Below are positions 47,459-57,469 of a stretch of 64,000 bases of DNA, piece by piece; the first letter of the stretch is position 1; each line of letters starts with the position of its first letter. The notes under the pieces are model-generated. The model searched no databases and was not told where the DNA came from. It saw only the letters and a program-made list of their open reading frames with translations. Both the position numbers and the translations under genes were made by a program. This DNA is from Pseudomonadota bacterium (lineage in GTDB: Bacteria > Desulfobacterota > Desulfobulbia > Desulfobulbales > SURF-16), in assembly GCA_018897105.1 (NCBI GenBank), contig JAHILF010000058.1:1-64000 (forward strand), read 5' to 3'.

Positions 47459-48730
47459 TTGAGCATCAAGGCCCTGAAAGGTTTTAAAGATATTGTCCCC
47501 GGCGAGGTTGAGACCTGGCAGTTCATTGAAAAGACGGCCAGGGACGTTTTCCATTGTTTTGATCTGACTGAGATCAAGGTGCCGATCCTGGAGAAAACCG
47601 AGCTTTTCACCCGCTCCATCGGCGAGACCACGGACATCGTCGAAAAGGAGATGTACACCTTCATCGACCGTAACGGCTCCTCGCTCACCATGCGGCCCGA
47701 GGGCACGGCTTCGGTGCTGCGCGCCTATATTGAAAACGGTCTGCTGGCCAAAAAGGCCGTGCAGAAGCTCTACACCATCGGCCCCATGTTCCGCCATGAA
47801 CGCCCCCAGAAAGGGCGTCTGCGCCAGTTTCACCAGATGAGCATCGAGGTGCTGGGTTCGGACCATCCCCGGGTCGATGCGGAATTGATGGCCATGGCCT
47901 CGCTCATCCTTAAGAAACTCGGCCTGTCCGCCAGCCTGGAAATCAACTCCCTCGGCTGCCCGCAGTGCCGGCCGGCCTTCAATGCGGCCCTGCTTGATTT
48001 CCTGCACCAGGCCGAAAATCTCTGTGATGACTGCCGGCGCAGAAGGGAGACCAACCCCCTGCGGGTGCTTGACTGCAAAAGCAGCCACTGCCAGGAGCAA
48101 TACCAACACGCCCCATCGATTCTCGATTTCCTCTGCCCCGGCTGCACCAGCCATTTCAGCGAGGTAAAGGAAGGGCTCGACCTGCTGGCCATCCCATACC
48201 GGATCAATTCCTTTATGGTGCGGGGTCTTGATTACTACACCCGGACCACCTTTGAACTGGTGACCAGCGACCTAGGCGCCCAGAGCGCCATCGGGGCCGG
48301 CGGGCGCTACGACGGATTGGTAAAACAGCTCGGTGGGGCCGATGTGCCGGGTATCGGCTTTGCCATGGGCATGGAACGCCTGGCCCTGCTGCTTGAGCAG
48401 CAGCAGAAGGCTGTGGCCGCCCCCGCTCTTGATCTCTTTATCGTGGCCCTGGGGCCGGCGGCACAAAAAAAGGGCTTTGCCCTCACCCATGCCCTGCGCC
48501 AGAAGAGCCTTATCGTTTCCATGGATTACCAGGACCGCAGCCTGAAAAACCAGATGAAGCAGGCCGGCAAGGCAGCGGCCCGTTTTGTCCTGATCATGGG
48601 CGACGAAGAGCTGGTCCGCGGCGAGGCGGTTCTCCGCAATATGGAGAGCAGCGAACAGTCGACTCTGGCCATCGCCGCGGAGGCGTATGCCTGGGCCGTG
48701 GAGTTGGCGGATATTATAAGTAAGAAGTAA
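47459..48730 (+). CDS. hisS: Histidyl-tRNA synthetase
   Basis: Charges tRNA-His. The 423-aa product has class II motifs (motif 2 MFRHERPQKGRLRQFHQ), the histidine-specific AQSAIGAGGRYDGLVK and GLDYYTRTTFEL, and a C-terminal anticodon-binding domain. I choose the TTG at 47459 (protein LSIKALKGFKDIVPGE...) because HisRS normally starts just there; CAAGAGGTAG precedes it. A longer ATG frame from 47363 adds 32 unrelated residues. aspS follows 113 bases later. Confidence 0.93.
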   Translation: MSIKALKGFKDIVPGEVETWQFIEKTARDVFHCFDLTEIKVPILEKTELFTRSIGETTDIVEKEMYTFIDRNGSSLTMRPEGTASVLRAYIENGLLAKKAVQKLYTIGPMFRHERPQKGRLRQFHQMSIEVLGSDHPRVDAELMAMASLILKKLGLSASLEINSLGCPQCRPAFNAALLDFLHQAENLCDDCRRRRETNPLRVLDCKSSHCQEQYQHAPSILDFLCPGCTSHFSEVKEGLDLLAIPYRINSFMVRGLDYYTRTTFELVTSDLGAQSAIGAGGRYDGLVKQLGGADVPGIGFAMGMERLALLLEQQQKAVAAPALDLFIVALGPAAQKKGFALTHALRQKSLIVSMDYQDRSLKNQMKQAGKAAARFVLIMGDEELVRGEAVLRNMESSEQSTLAIAAEAYAWAVELADIISKK

Positions 48731-48843
48731 GATGTGCGAAGTAAAGGAGGAGAATAACCTTTTTGCCTGTCTCTTTTTCTTTTCACTCCTCACTTCTCAC
48801 TCACTTTCATTGCAAACAACAAAAAACCGTATAAGGAGATCCT

Positions 48844-50625
48844 ATGGAGTCCATGGGTGAGCTAAAGCGCAGTCATACCTGTAATGACCTTAGGGCGGAT
48901 CATATTGATCAGGAAATAACTTTAATGGGCTGGGTGCTGCGCCGTCGCGACCACGGCGGGGTCATCTTCATTGACCTGCGCGACCGCTGGGGCATTAGTC
49001 AGATCGTCTTTAATCCGGAATTCAACAGTGAGGCCCATGCCAAGGCCCACGCCCTGCGCAGCGAGTGGGTCATTGCCGTGCGCGGCAAGGTCACCCCCCG
49101 TCCGGCAGGCATGGTCAATAAAAACCTGAAAACCGGGGAGATCGAGGTGATGATCAGCGAACTGCGCATCCTGAATGCCAGTCTGACCCCGCCCTTTCCC
49201 CTGGATGAAGACATCGAGGTATCGGAAAATCTGCGCCTGCAGTACCGCTATCTGGACCTGCGACGGCCGGGCATGGCGGACAACCTCATCATGCGCCACA
49301 AGGCCTGCCAGGCATTGCGCACCTTTCTCAATGATGAAAATTTTCTGGAAATCGAGACCCCGGTGCTGACGCGCTCGACCCCGGAGGGAGCCCGCGATTA
49401 TCTGGTGCCCAGCCGGGTCAATGCCGGGAAATTCTACGCCCTGCCCCAGTCGCCCCAGCTTTTCAAACAGCTGCTCATGGTGGCCGGCATGGACCGCTAT
49501 TACCAGATCGTCAAATGTTTCCGGGACGAAGATCTGCGGGCGGACCGCCAGCCGGAATTCACCCAGGTGGATATGGAGCTCTCCTTTATTGTTGAGGAGG
49601 ATATCTACCGCATTGCCGAAGGGGTGATGACCAGCCTCTTTGCCGCCACCAAAGGCCTTGCCCTGCAAACCCCTTTTCCCCGCATGACCTATGCCGACGC
49701 CATGGAGCGCTACGGCTGTGATAAGCCGGATACCCGCTTCGGCCTTGAGTTGATCAACCTCACCGAGGTGGTGAAGGGCTGCGGCTTTCAGGTCTTCCGC
49801 ACCGTGGTGGAAAAAGGCGGCCAGGTGAAAAGCATCAATGCCAAGGGCTGCGCCACCTTTTCCAGAAAGGACCTGGATGATCTGACCGGCTATGTCGGCA
49901 ATTTCGGCGCCAAGGGCCTGGCCTGGGTCAAGGTGAAAGAGGACGGCGAATGGCAGTCCCCCATTGCCAAATTCTTCACCGAGGCGGAGCGGGCCGCCAT
50001 GGCAACGACGCTTGATGCCCAGCCAGGCGACCTGCTCTTTTTTGTGGCCGACAATGCGGTGGTTGTCCGGTCGGCCCTGGCTGAACTGCGGCTGGAACTT
50101 GCTCGCAGACTGAAGCTGATCGACAAAAACACCTTCAACTTTCTCTGGGTAACTGATTTTCCGCTGCTGGAATATGACCACGAGCAGAAGCGGCACACCG
50201 CAGTGCATCATCCCTTCACCGCCCCGGTGGAAGAGGACATGGACCTGCTTGAGACGGAGCCGGGCAAAGTGCGCAGCCGGGCCTACGACCTGGTGCTGAA
50301 CGGCACGGAAATCGGCGGCGGCAGCCTGCGTATCCACCAGAAAACGGTGCAGGACAGGGTTTTCAATGCCCTGGGCATTGCCCCGGAAGAGGCGGCCGAC
50401 AAATTCGCCTTTCTGCTCAAGGCGCTGGAACTCGGGGCACCGCCCCACGGCGGCATCGCCTTCGGCCTGGACCGGCTGATGATGATCATCGCCGGCCGTG
50501 ATACCATCCGGGATGTCATCGCCTTCCCCAAAACCCAGAAGGCCACCTGTCCGCTCACCGACGCCCCGGCAGGGGTGGCGCGCAAGCAGTTGACGGAGCT
50601 GCATCTCAGGCCGGACTGGCAGTAG
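48844..50625 (+). CDS. aspS: Aspartyl-tRNA synthetase
   Basis: Bacterial-type enzyme of 593 aa. It has the N-terminal anticodon-binding OB domain ([29 protein letters not shown]), the flipping-loop region, class II motif 2 [19 protein letters not shown], the inserted GAD domain (about 290-420), and motif 3 [37 protein letters not shown] precedes the ATG. It continues the plus-strand group hisS-aspS-guaB-guaA. Whether it also charges tRNA-Asn cannot be decided here. Confidence 0.95.
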   Translation: MESMGELKRSHTCNDLRADHIDQEITLMGWVLRRRDHGGVIFIDLRDRWGISQIVFNPEFNSEAHAKAHALRSEWVIAVRGKVTPRPAGMVNKNLKTGEIEVMISELRILNASLTPPFPLDEDIEVSENLRLQYRYLDLRRPGMADNLIMRHKACQALRTFLNDENFLEIETPVLTRSTPEGARDYLVPSRVNAGKFYALPQSPQLFKQLLMVAGMDRYYQIVKCFRDEDLRADRQPEFTQVDMELSFIVEEDIYRIAEGVMTSLFAATKGLALQTPFPRMTYADAMERYGCDKPDTRFGLELINLTEVVKGCGFQVFRTVVEKGGQVKSINAKGCATFSRKDLDDLTGYVGNFGAKGLAWVKVKEDGEWQSPIAKFFTEAERAAMATTLDAQPGDLLFFVADNAVVVRSALAELRLELARRLKLIDKNTFNFLWVTDFPLLEYDHEQKRHTAVHHPFTAPVEEDMDLLETEPGKVRSRAYDLVLNGTEIGGGSLRIHQKTVQDRVFNALGIAPEEAADKFAFLLKALELGAPPHGGIAFGLDRLMMIIAGRDTIRDVIAFPKTQKATCPLTDAPAGVARKQLTELHLRPDWQ

Positions 50626-50741
50626 GAAAAAAGTGAAAATCATGGTTGATTTTCACTCCTGCACCGGAAAAATCTGCTAGAATAACCCAAGTCGGGTTTT
50701 ATATTTTTTACAGCAACACAAGCTGATGGAGACCACGGATA

Positions 50742-52205
50742 ATGTTTGCCAATAATCCAATTGAATACGCCTATACCTTTGATGATCTCCTCCTGGTGCC
50801 CCAGGCCTCTGAGGTTCTGCCCAGCGAGGTCAACCTTATCACCAGTCTGACGCAACTTGTCACCTTGAATATTCCCCTGATCAGCGCCGCCATGGACACG
50901 GTCACCGAGCACCGGGCCGCCATTGCCATGGCCAGGGAAGGCGGCATCGGCATCATCCACAAGAACATGGCCATTGACGAGCAGGTGCTGCAGGTGAAAA
51001 AGGTAAAAAAATCGGAATCCGGCATGATCGTCGACCCGGTGACGGTGGTGGAGGATCAGACCGTGGGCGAGGTGAAGGAGATCATGCAGAATTACCGGAT
51101 TTCCGGGGTGCCGGTCCTGCAGGGGAAAAAACTGATCGGCATTGTCACCAACCGCGACCTGCGCTTTGTCTCGGACCTTGACCTGCGGGTCAAGGAGGTG
51201 ATGACCAGCAAGAACCTGGTCACCGCCAGGGTCGGCATCACCCTGGAGCAGTCCAAGGCCCTGCTCCACGAACACCGTATCGAAAAACTGCTGGTGGTCA
51301 ATGACAGCGGAGATCTGCAGGGGCTTATCACCATCAAGGACCTGGAAAAGATCAGGAAATACCCGTTGTCCGCCAAGGATTCCCTCGGCCGTCTGCGCGT
51401 CGGAGCCGCCATCGGGGTGCTCACCACCCTGGAGGATGTGGAAAAACTGGCCAAAGCGGAGGTTGATGTGTTCGTGCTCGATTCCGCCCATGGCCATTCC
51501 AAAAATGTGCTGGCCAAACTGCAGGAGATCAAGGCCTCTTTCCCGGATGTACAGATCATTGCCGGCAATATTGCCACCGCCGAGGCGACCGAGGCGCTGA
51601 TCAAGGCCGGCGCCGACTGTATCAAGGTGGGGGTCGGCCCCGGTTCGATCTGCACCACCCGTATCGTGGCGGGTGTCGGGGTGCCCCAGCTCACCGCCAT
51701 TTACAACTGCAAAAAGGCGGCGGAAAAGTTTGGTATTCCGGTGATCGGCGACGGCGGCATCAAGCACTCCGGTGATGTCACCAAGGCCATCGGCATCGGC
51801 GCGGATGTCATCATGATCGGCGGCCTTTTTGCCGGCTGCGATGAAACGCCGGGTGAAACTTTTCTGTACCAGGGCCGCACCTATAAGGGCTACCGGGGCA
51901 TGGGTTCCCTGGGCGCCATGAAAAGGGGCAGCAGCGACCGCTATTTTCAGGATGAGATCGAGTCGCCGGCCAAACTCGTGCCCGAAGGCATTGAGGGCAA
52001 AGTCCCTTACCGCGGCCCCATATGCGATACCATTTATCAGCTGATGGGCGGCTTGCGGTCCGGCATGGGCTACCTGGGCGCCAGGGACATCAAGGATCTG
52101 CAGCAAAAGGCCAAATTTGTCCGCATCAGCCCGGCCGGCCTGAAAGAGAGCCATGTGCATGACGTGATTATCACCAAGGAAGCACCCAATTACCGCATGA
52201 GTTAG
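50742..52205 (+). CDS. guaB: IMP dehydrogenase
   Basis: Oxidises IMP to XMP, the committed step to GMP. The 487-aa TIM-barrel protein carries two CBS domains (about residues 95-205; [19 protein letters not shown] and [19 protein letters not shown]), the catalytic Cys304 in [13 protein letters not shown], and [10 protein letters not shown]. It is 131 bases upstream of guaA in the same direction. GGAGACCACGGATA precedes the ATG. Confidence 0.97.
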   Translation: MFANNPIEYAYTFDDLLLVPQASEVLPSEVNLITSLTQLVTLNIPLISAAMDTVTEHRAAIAMAREGGIGIIHKNMAIDEQVLQVKKVKKSESGMIVDPVTVVEDQTVGEVKEIMQNYRISGVPVLQGKKLIGIVTNRDLRFVSDLDLRVKEVMTSKNLVTARVGITLEQSKALLHEHRIEKLLVVNDSGDLQGLITIKDLEKIRKYPLSAKDSLGRLRVGAAIGVLTTLEDVEKLAKAEVDVFVLDSAHGHSKNVLAKLQEIKASFPDVQIIAGNIATAEATEALIKAGADCIKVGVGPGSICTTRIVAGVGVPQLTAIYNCKKAAEKFGIPVIGDGGIKHSGDVTKAIGIGADVIMIGGLFAGCDETPGETFLYQGRTYKGYRGMGSLGAMKRGSSDRYFQDEIESPAKLVPEGIEGKVPYRGPICDTIYQLMGGLRSGMGYLGARDIKDLQQKAKFVRISPAGLKESHVHDVIITKEAPNYRMS

Positions 52206-52336
52206 AGGGTTTGCCGGCCCGGCCTGCGCGACCGGTCTGCTCATGCCCGGCGCCGCGTTTGGCGGCAAGAGTGTTGCCGGGGCACATTGTTGCATTTTTA
52301 TTTCCTCCACCTCTTCATCAGCATGGATCATACATC

Positions 52337-53887
52337 ATGAATATTCATAGTGAAAAGATACTCATTCTTGATTTCGGCTCCCAGACCACCCAGCTCATCG
52401 CCCGCCGCATCCGCGAGCAGAAGGTCTACAGTGAAATCCACCCCTACACCCTGTCTCTTCAGAAAATACAGGAGATGCAGCCCAAAGGCATTGTGCTTTC
52501 CGGCGGACCCGCCAGCGTGTATGACGAGGATGCGCCTCTAAGCGATCCGGCCCTGTTCGACCTGGACATTCCCGTGCTCGGCATCTGCTACGGCGCCCAG
52601 CTCATGACCCAGCAGCTGGGCGGAAGGGTGGAGCGGGCAGTGAAACGTGAGTTCGGCAAGTCGGAGCTGGAAATCAAATATACCGGCGGCCTCTTTGCCG
52701 GCCTTGAAACAGGTTCAAGCCAATACCAGGTGTGGATGAGCCACGGTGACCGCATCGAAGTGCTGCCTCAAGGCTTTGTCGCCTCGGCCGTGAGCGAGCA
52801 CTCCCCCTATGCCGCCATCCGCCATGAAGGCAGAAAAATGGTGGGCGTGCAGTTTCATCCGGAGGTGGCCCACACCCTGATCGGCACCGATGTGCTGCGC
52901 AACTTCATTTTCGGCCTGTGCGTCTGTGAGCCCAACTGGACCATGCATAATTTTGTGGAAACCACGGTGCAGGGCATCCGGGAAAAGGTGGGCAAGGAAA
53001 AGGTGATCTGCGCCTTATCCGGCGGGGTTGACTCCTCTGTGACAGCGGCCCTGGTCCACCGCGCCATCGGCGCACAGCTTACCTGCATTTATGTCAACAA
53101 CGGCCTGATGCGCACCGGGGAGACGGCAAGTCTCATGCGTTATTTCCAGGAAAAAACCCATCTCAAGGTCATTGATATCGACGCCGAGAACTATTTCCTC
53201 GGCCAGCTCGAGGGCATAGTCGATCCTGAAGAAAAAAGAAAACGCATCGGCTACGGCTTTATCAAGATTTTTGAAGAGGAGGCGGGCAAGCTGGGCGATG
53301 TCAAATACCTGGCCCAGGGCACCCTCTACCCCGACGTCATCGAGAGTGTTTCCTTCCGGGGCGCGGCGGTGATCAAATCCCACCATAACGTGGGCGGCCT
53401 GCCTGAGATCATGAAGCTTGCCCTCATTGAACCCCTGCGGGAGCTGTTCAAAGACGAGGTGCGGGAACTGGGCCTTGAACTCGGCCTGCCGGAAGAGGCC
53501 ATTTATCGCCAGCCGTTTCCCGGACCCGGCCTGGGTATCCGCATCATGGGCGAGGTAAGCCGGGAGAGGCTGCATGTCCTGCGGCAGGCCGATGTCATCG
53601 TCCTGGAGGAGATGAAAAAATCAGGCTACTACCGCAAGGTATGGCAGTCCTTTGCCGTGCTGCTGCCCATCCAGACCGTGGGAGTCATGGGTGATGAGCG
53701 CACCTATGAGCACGTCATCGCCCTGCGGGCGGTGGACAGCGTCGATGCCATGACCGCCGACTGGTCCCGCCTGCCTTATGATCTGCTGGGCCGCATTTCC
53801 AACCGGATCATCAACGAGGTCCGCGGGGTCAACCGGGTGGTGTTTGATATCTCCTCCAAACCGCCGAGCACCATTGAGTGGGAATAA
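52337..53887 (+). CDS. guaA: GMP synthase (glutamine-hydrolysing)
   Basis: Converts XMP to GMP. The 516-aa product has the class I glutamine amidotransferase with Cys84 in [10 protein letters not shown] and His/Glu in [11 protein letters not shown], the P-loop-like [14 protein letters not shown], and the C-terminal dimerisation domain ending KPPSTIEWE. The ATG at 52337 starts [14 protein letters not shown], the normal start; a longer frame from 52211 is unlikely. With guaB it completes GMP synthesis. Confidence 0.96.
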   Translation: MNIHSEKILILDFGSQTTQLIARRIREQKVYSEIHPYTLSLQKIQEMQPKGIVLSGGPASVYDEDAPLSDPALFDLDIPVLGICYGAQLMTQQLGGRVERAVKREFGKSELEIKYTGGLFAGLETGSSQYQVWMSHGDRIEVLPQGFVASAVSEHSPYAAIRHEGRKMVGVQFHPEVAHTLIGTDVLRNFIFGLCVCEPNWTMHNFVETTVQGIREKVGKEKVICALSGGVDSSVTAALVHRAIGAQLTCIYVNNGLMRTGETASLMRYFQEKTHLKVIDIDAENYFLGQLEGIVDPEEKRKRIGYGFIKIFEEEAGKLGDVKYLAQGTLYPDVIESVSFRGAAVIKSHHNVGGLPEIMKLALIEPLRELFKDEVRELGLELGLPEEAIYRQPFPGPGLGIRIMGEVSRERLHVLRQADVIVLEEMKKSGYYRKVWQSFAVLLPIQTVGVMGDERTYEHVIALRAVDSVDAMTADWSRLPYDLLGRISNRIINEVRGVNRVVFDISSKPPSTIEWE

Positions 53888-53911
53888 TGGGATTGGGGTT
53901 ATCATCTTTTT

Positions 53912-54721
<810 letters not shown>

Positions 54722-54903
54722 TCATTCTTTCTGAACACCGCGGCCCCAGCAATCGATAGAGACGGACCCGCTCCTGATGGTGAACCGGATGGCGAGCAGG
54801 CCGCAAACAGCGAAATCGTAAATCATACCAGCAAGGGCGCTGAAAGAAAAACTCGCCTTTTTTCACTCCCCTGCAAAGATATCCAGACATTCATCCGGGA
54901 TGA

Positions 54904-55002
54904 GGGGCCTTTGAGAAAACCATTACGTTCCTCACCCTTTGGTTACGGCCCCTTATACCGTTCACAGTATTTCAATGGGACAGTTATTTTTGAACAACGG
55001 CT
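54904..55002. mobile_element. MITE-like element, copy B, directly upstream of the histidine kinase
   Basis: This 99-base segment resembles copy A: GGGGCC at the left end against GGAGCC, the internal GGTTACGGCCCCTTATACCGTT against CGTTACGGCTCCTTATGCCGTT, and the shared end CAACGGCT followed by TA. The internal dyad GGGGCC/GGCCCC corresponds to GGAGCC/GGCTCC in copy A. A TA follows the right end; no matching TA is seen on the left, so its left boundary is less sure. The kinase ATG lies four bases beyond the TA. Confidence 0.6.
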
Positions 55003-55007
55003 TAGCT

Positions 55008-56267
55008 ATGGAAAAAATACAATGGAACGAAGTCCAGCCTGATCCTCAACAGTGCAATCGACTGCTGAAAAGCCTGTTTCAGATCACCGATGTGATGAAT
55101 GCCAGGAAACTGACCCACAGCAGCATGATGGACAGGGTGCTGCATGTGGTTCTTGACTATCTTGGCGTGGAGCAGGGATCACTGATGGTGCTTGAAAAAA
55201 ACAAGCTGGTGGTCCGGGCAGCCAGCCGCCCGGAAATTATCGGTCACAAACAGACACTCACCGATGATTCGGTGGCGGGCTGGGTTGTCAGACATGCCAA
55301 ACCACTTTTCATCACGGACATTTCCCAGGACAAAAGATTTGCTAAAAGGGAAGGAATCTACAAAAAGGACTCCCTGCTCTCCGCCCCTGTCATCCATAAG
55401 GACCAGGTAATCGGCGTAATCAATGCGAGCGACAAAAGCGGCGGCAAGGATCTATTAAAAGACGACATCAGCTATCTGCTCTACTTCAGCAGCTTGATCC
55501 TCTGGACCTTTATCCAGGAAACCCTGCACAAGAAAATCAGCGCCCAGCGCACTACCCTCAAAAAACGCAACAGCGAGCTGCGGCATCAGGAAGAGATGCG
55601 CTCCTACCTCAACCGTATGCTGATGCACGACCTGAAAACCCCTCTTTCCGAAGTGGTGGCCAATCTCGATATCCTCTCCTACAGCATCAGCGGAGAACAG
55701 AAAGAATTTCTGGAAGCCGCTCAGCTGGGCTGCGACCGCGCCGTGCGCATGGTTGCCAACCTGGTTACCACTGACATGATCGCCGACGGCAAACAGCAGC
55801 TTCTCTATGAAGAAACCGATTGCCTCAGCCTGGTTGGCGAGGCGGTTTCCAGCATCAAAGGGCTGGCCCGCATCAAGGGCATTGACTTGCTGCAGCAGGA
55901 GGCCGCCCCGGACTGTCCCATGATCACCGTTGACCGAACCCTTATGCTGCGAGTGCTGCAGAACCTGCTGACCAACAGTCTGAGCTATACGTATCCGGAC
56001 TCCGCAATTACCGTGGGCTTCAATATGGTTGGCAAGAACCATATCGAGTTTTTTGTGCAGGACCAGGGACCGGGAATTCCGCCGGCCCAGCAGGAATATA
56101 TTTTTGACAAATATGCCAGAATTTCCAGTAAACAGAATGCCCTGGTAGGCACCGGTCTGGGCCTGCACTTCTGTAAACTGGCGGTGGAACTGCACAACGG
56201 CCGGATCGGGGTGCAAAGCGCTGAAGGGAATGGCAGCCGTTTTTTCTTCAAAATTCCCATCAAATAA
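55008..56267 (+). CDS. GAF-domain sensor histidine kinase
   Basis: A 419-aa cytoplasmic kinase with no membrane segment. Residues about 35-170 are a GAF domain. A coiled coil leads to the phospho-acceptor His207 in LMHDLKTPLSEVV; the ATP-binding part has LLTNSLSY, FVQDQGPGIPP and GTGLGLHFCKLAVEL. I choose the ATG at 55008 because the longer frame from 54939 reads through the MITE-like element and would add residues without family signal. The response regulator starts 11 bases later. Confidence 0.88.
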   Translation: MEKIQWNEVQPDPQQCNRLLKSLFQITDVMNARKLTHSSMMDRVLHVVLDYLGVEQGSLMVLEKNKLVVRAASRPEIIGHKQTLTDDSVAGWVVRHAKPLFITDISQDKRFAKREGIYKKDSLLSAPVIHKDQVIGVINASDKSGGKDLLKDDISYLLYFSSLILWTFIQETLHKKISAQRTTLKKRNSELRHQEEMRSYLNRMLMHDLKTPLSEVVANLDILSYSISGEQKEFLEAAQLGCDRAVRMVANLVTTDMIADGKQQLLYEETDCLSLVGEAVSSIKGLARIKGIDLLQQEAAPDCPMITVDRTLMLRVLQNLLTNSLSYTYPDSAITVGFNMVGKNHIEFFVQDQGPGIPPAQQEYIFDKYARISSKQNALVGTGLGLHFCKLAVELHNGRIGVQSAEGNGSRFFFKIPIK

Positions 56268-56278
56268 GGGGGCTTGCC

Positions 56279-57457
56279 ATGTCTGCTGAAAACGATAAAC
56301 AATCCCCGCGCCTCATGAATTTTCTCATCGTCGATGATCAGGACAATATGCGCCGCTCGGTCCGTGCCATGCTGAAACTCATCAACTACGGCAAGGAGCT
56401 CTTTGAAGCGCCCAACGGCAGGGAAGCCTGGAAATTACTCACAACCAATGAAGCAAAAAAAATCGACTTTATCATTGCCGATTATGCCATGCCGTTCATG
56501 AAGGGCACCGAGTTGCTGAGCCGCATCCGCTCCCATAAAAAATTACGTGATATCCCCTTTCTGATGATCACAGCGGAGGCCAACAAGGAAGTCGTGGCCG
56601 AGGCAGCCGAACACGATGTGGACGCCTATCTGACCAAACCGTTTGTCACCGCCTCGCTGGAGCACAAGATAGATGAACTGCTGGCGAAAGCCCATAATCC
56701 CGATCCGCTTACCCTGTATCTGCTGCAGGCCCGCGACCTGGAGGAACAAGGGGATATTTCCGGGGCTATCGAAGAGGTCAAAAAGGCCTCATCAGCCAAC
56801 CCCAGGTCCTCACGCCCGTTCAGGGAGCTGGGCCGCCTGATGCTCAAGACCAATGATATGCCCAACGCCCTGAAATGTTTCCAGAAAGCTATTGAAATCA
56901 ACCGACTGGATGTGACATCCTATCATTATCTGGGCCAGATCTTCTACCGCAGTGGGGAAATTGATAAAGCCACCGGTTATTTTGCCCAGGCTATGGAAAT
57001 AAGCCCCCGCCATTCCGACCGGGCTATTAAATTTGCCCGCCTGCTGGCCAAAAAAGGCAACAGCATGGAAATGGAGAAGGTTCTGCGGCTTATTCTGAAA
57101 AACAATGAAAGCGACAGCGATATCCAGGAAGAAATTGCCGAACTGGCAATGGATCAGGGGCTTTTCGTGCTGGCCATCAAATGTTACCGAACTATTCTTA
57201 AAGATCAGTCGGACAATCTGCATATCAATAAGATGCTGGGCATTGCCCTGCAAAAGAACGGGGCATACAATGAGGCGGTGCTGTATCTTGAAAAAGCGGG
57301 AAGCAAGTTTGGGGAGGATCTTGATCTGCTTCTCAGCCTGGCCCAGGCCTTTCTGGCCATGAACATGCTCATCCGCGCCGACAAATGGGCCTCCATCGCC
57401 CACCGCCTCTATCCCGACAACCGGGAAGCTAAAAAAATTCTTGATAAGTGCCTGTAA
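56279..57457 (+). CDS. Response regulator with TPR output domain
   Basis: Residues about 12-130 are a receiver domain with phospho-acceptor Asp68 (FIIADYAMP), Thr98 and Lys120 (LTKPF). The remaining 260 residues are TPR repeats (EEVKKASSANPRSSRPFRELG..., NALKCFQKAIEINRLD..., KATGYFAQAMEISPRHSD...), with no DNA-binding domain. The output is thus protein binding. It is 11 bases after the kinase and 12 before the zinc-knuckle gene; the three belong to one transcript. Such CheY-TPR fusions exist in Deltaproteobacteria, with unknown partners. Confidence 0.88.
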   Translation: MSAENDKQSPRLMNFLIVDDQDNMRRSVRAMLKLINYGKELFEAPNGREAWKLLTTNEAKKIDFIIADYAMPFMKGTELLSRIRSHKKLRDIPFLMITAEANKEVVAEAAEHDVDAYLTKPFVTASLEHKIDELLAKAHNPDPLTLYLLQARDLEEQGDISGAIEEVKKASSANPRSSRPFRELGRLMLKTNDMPNALKCFQKAIEINRLDVTSYHYLGQIFYRSGEIDKATGYFAQAMEISPRHSDRAIKFARLLAKKGNSMEMEKVLRLILKNNESDSDIQEEIAELAMDQGLFVLAIKCYRTILKDQSDNLHINKMLGIALQKNGAYNEAVLYLEKAGSKFGEDLDLLLSLAQAFLAMNMLIRADKWASIAHRLYPDNREAKKILDKCL

Positions 57458-57469
57458 GCCGGCCACCGT

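Noticed and set aside
48844-52205. Two antisense frames of more than 550 codons opposite aspS and guaB
   Set aside because: No motif or ribosome binding site; the plus-strand genes are complete and secure.
54939-55007. The longer start of the histidine kinase
   Set aside because: The extra codons fall in the MITE-like element.
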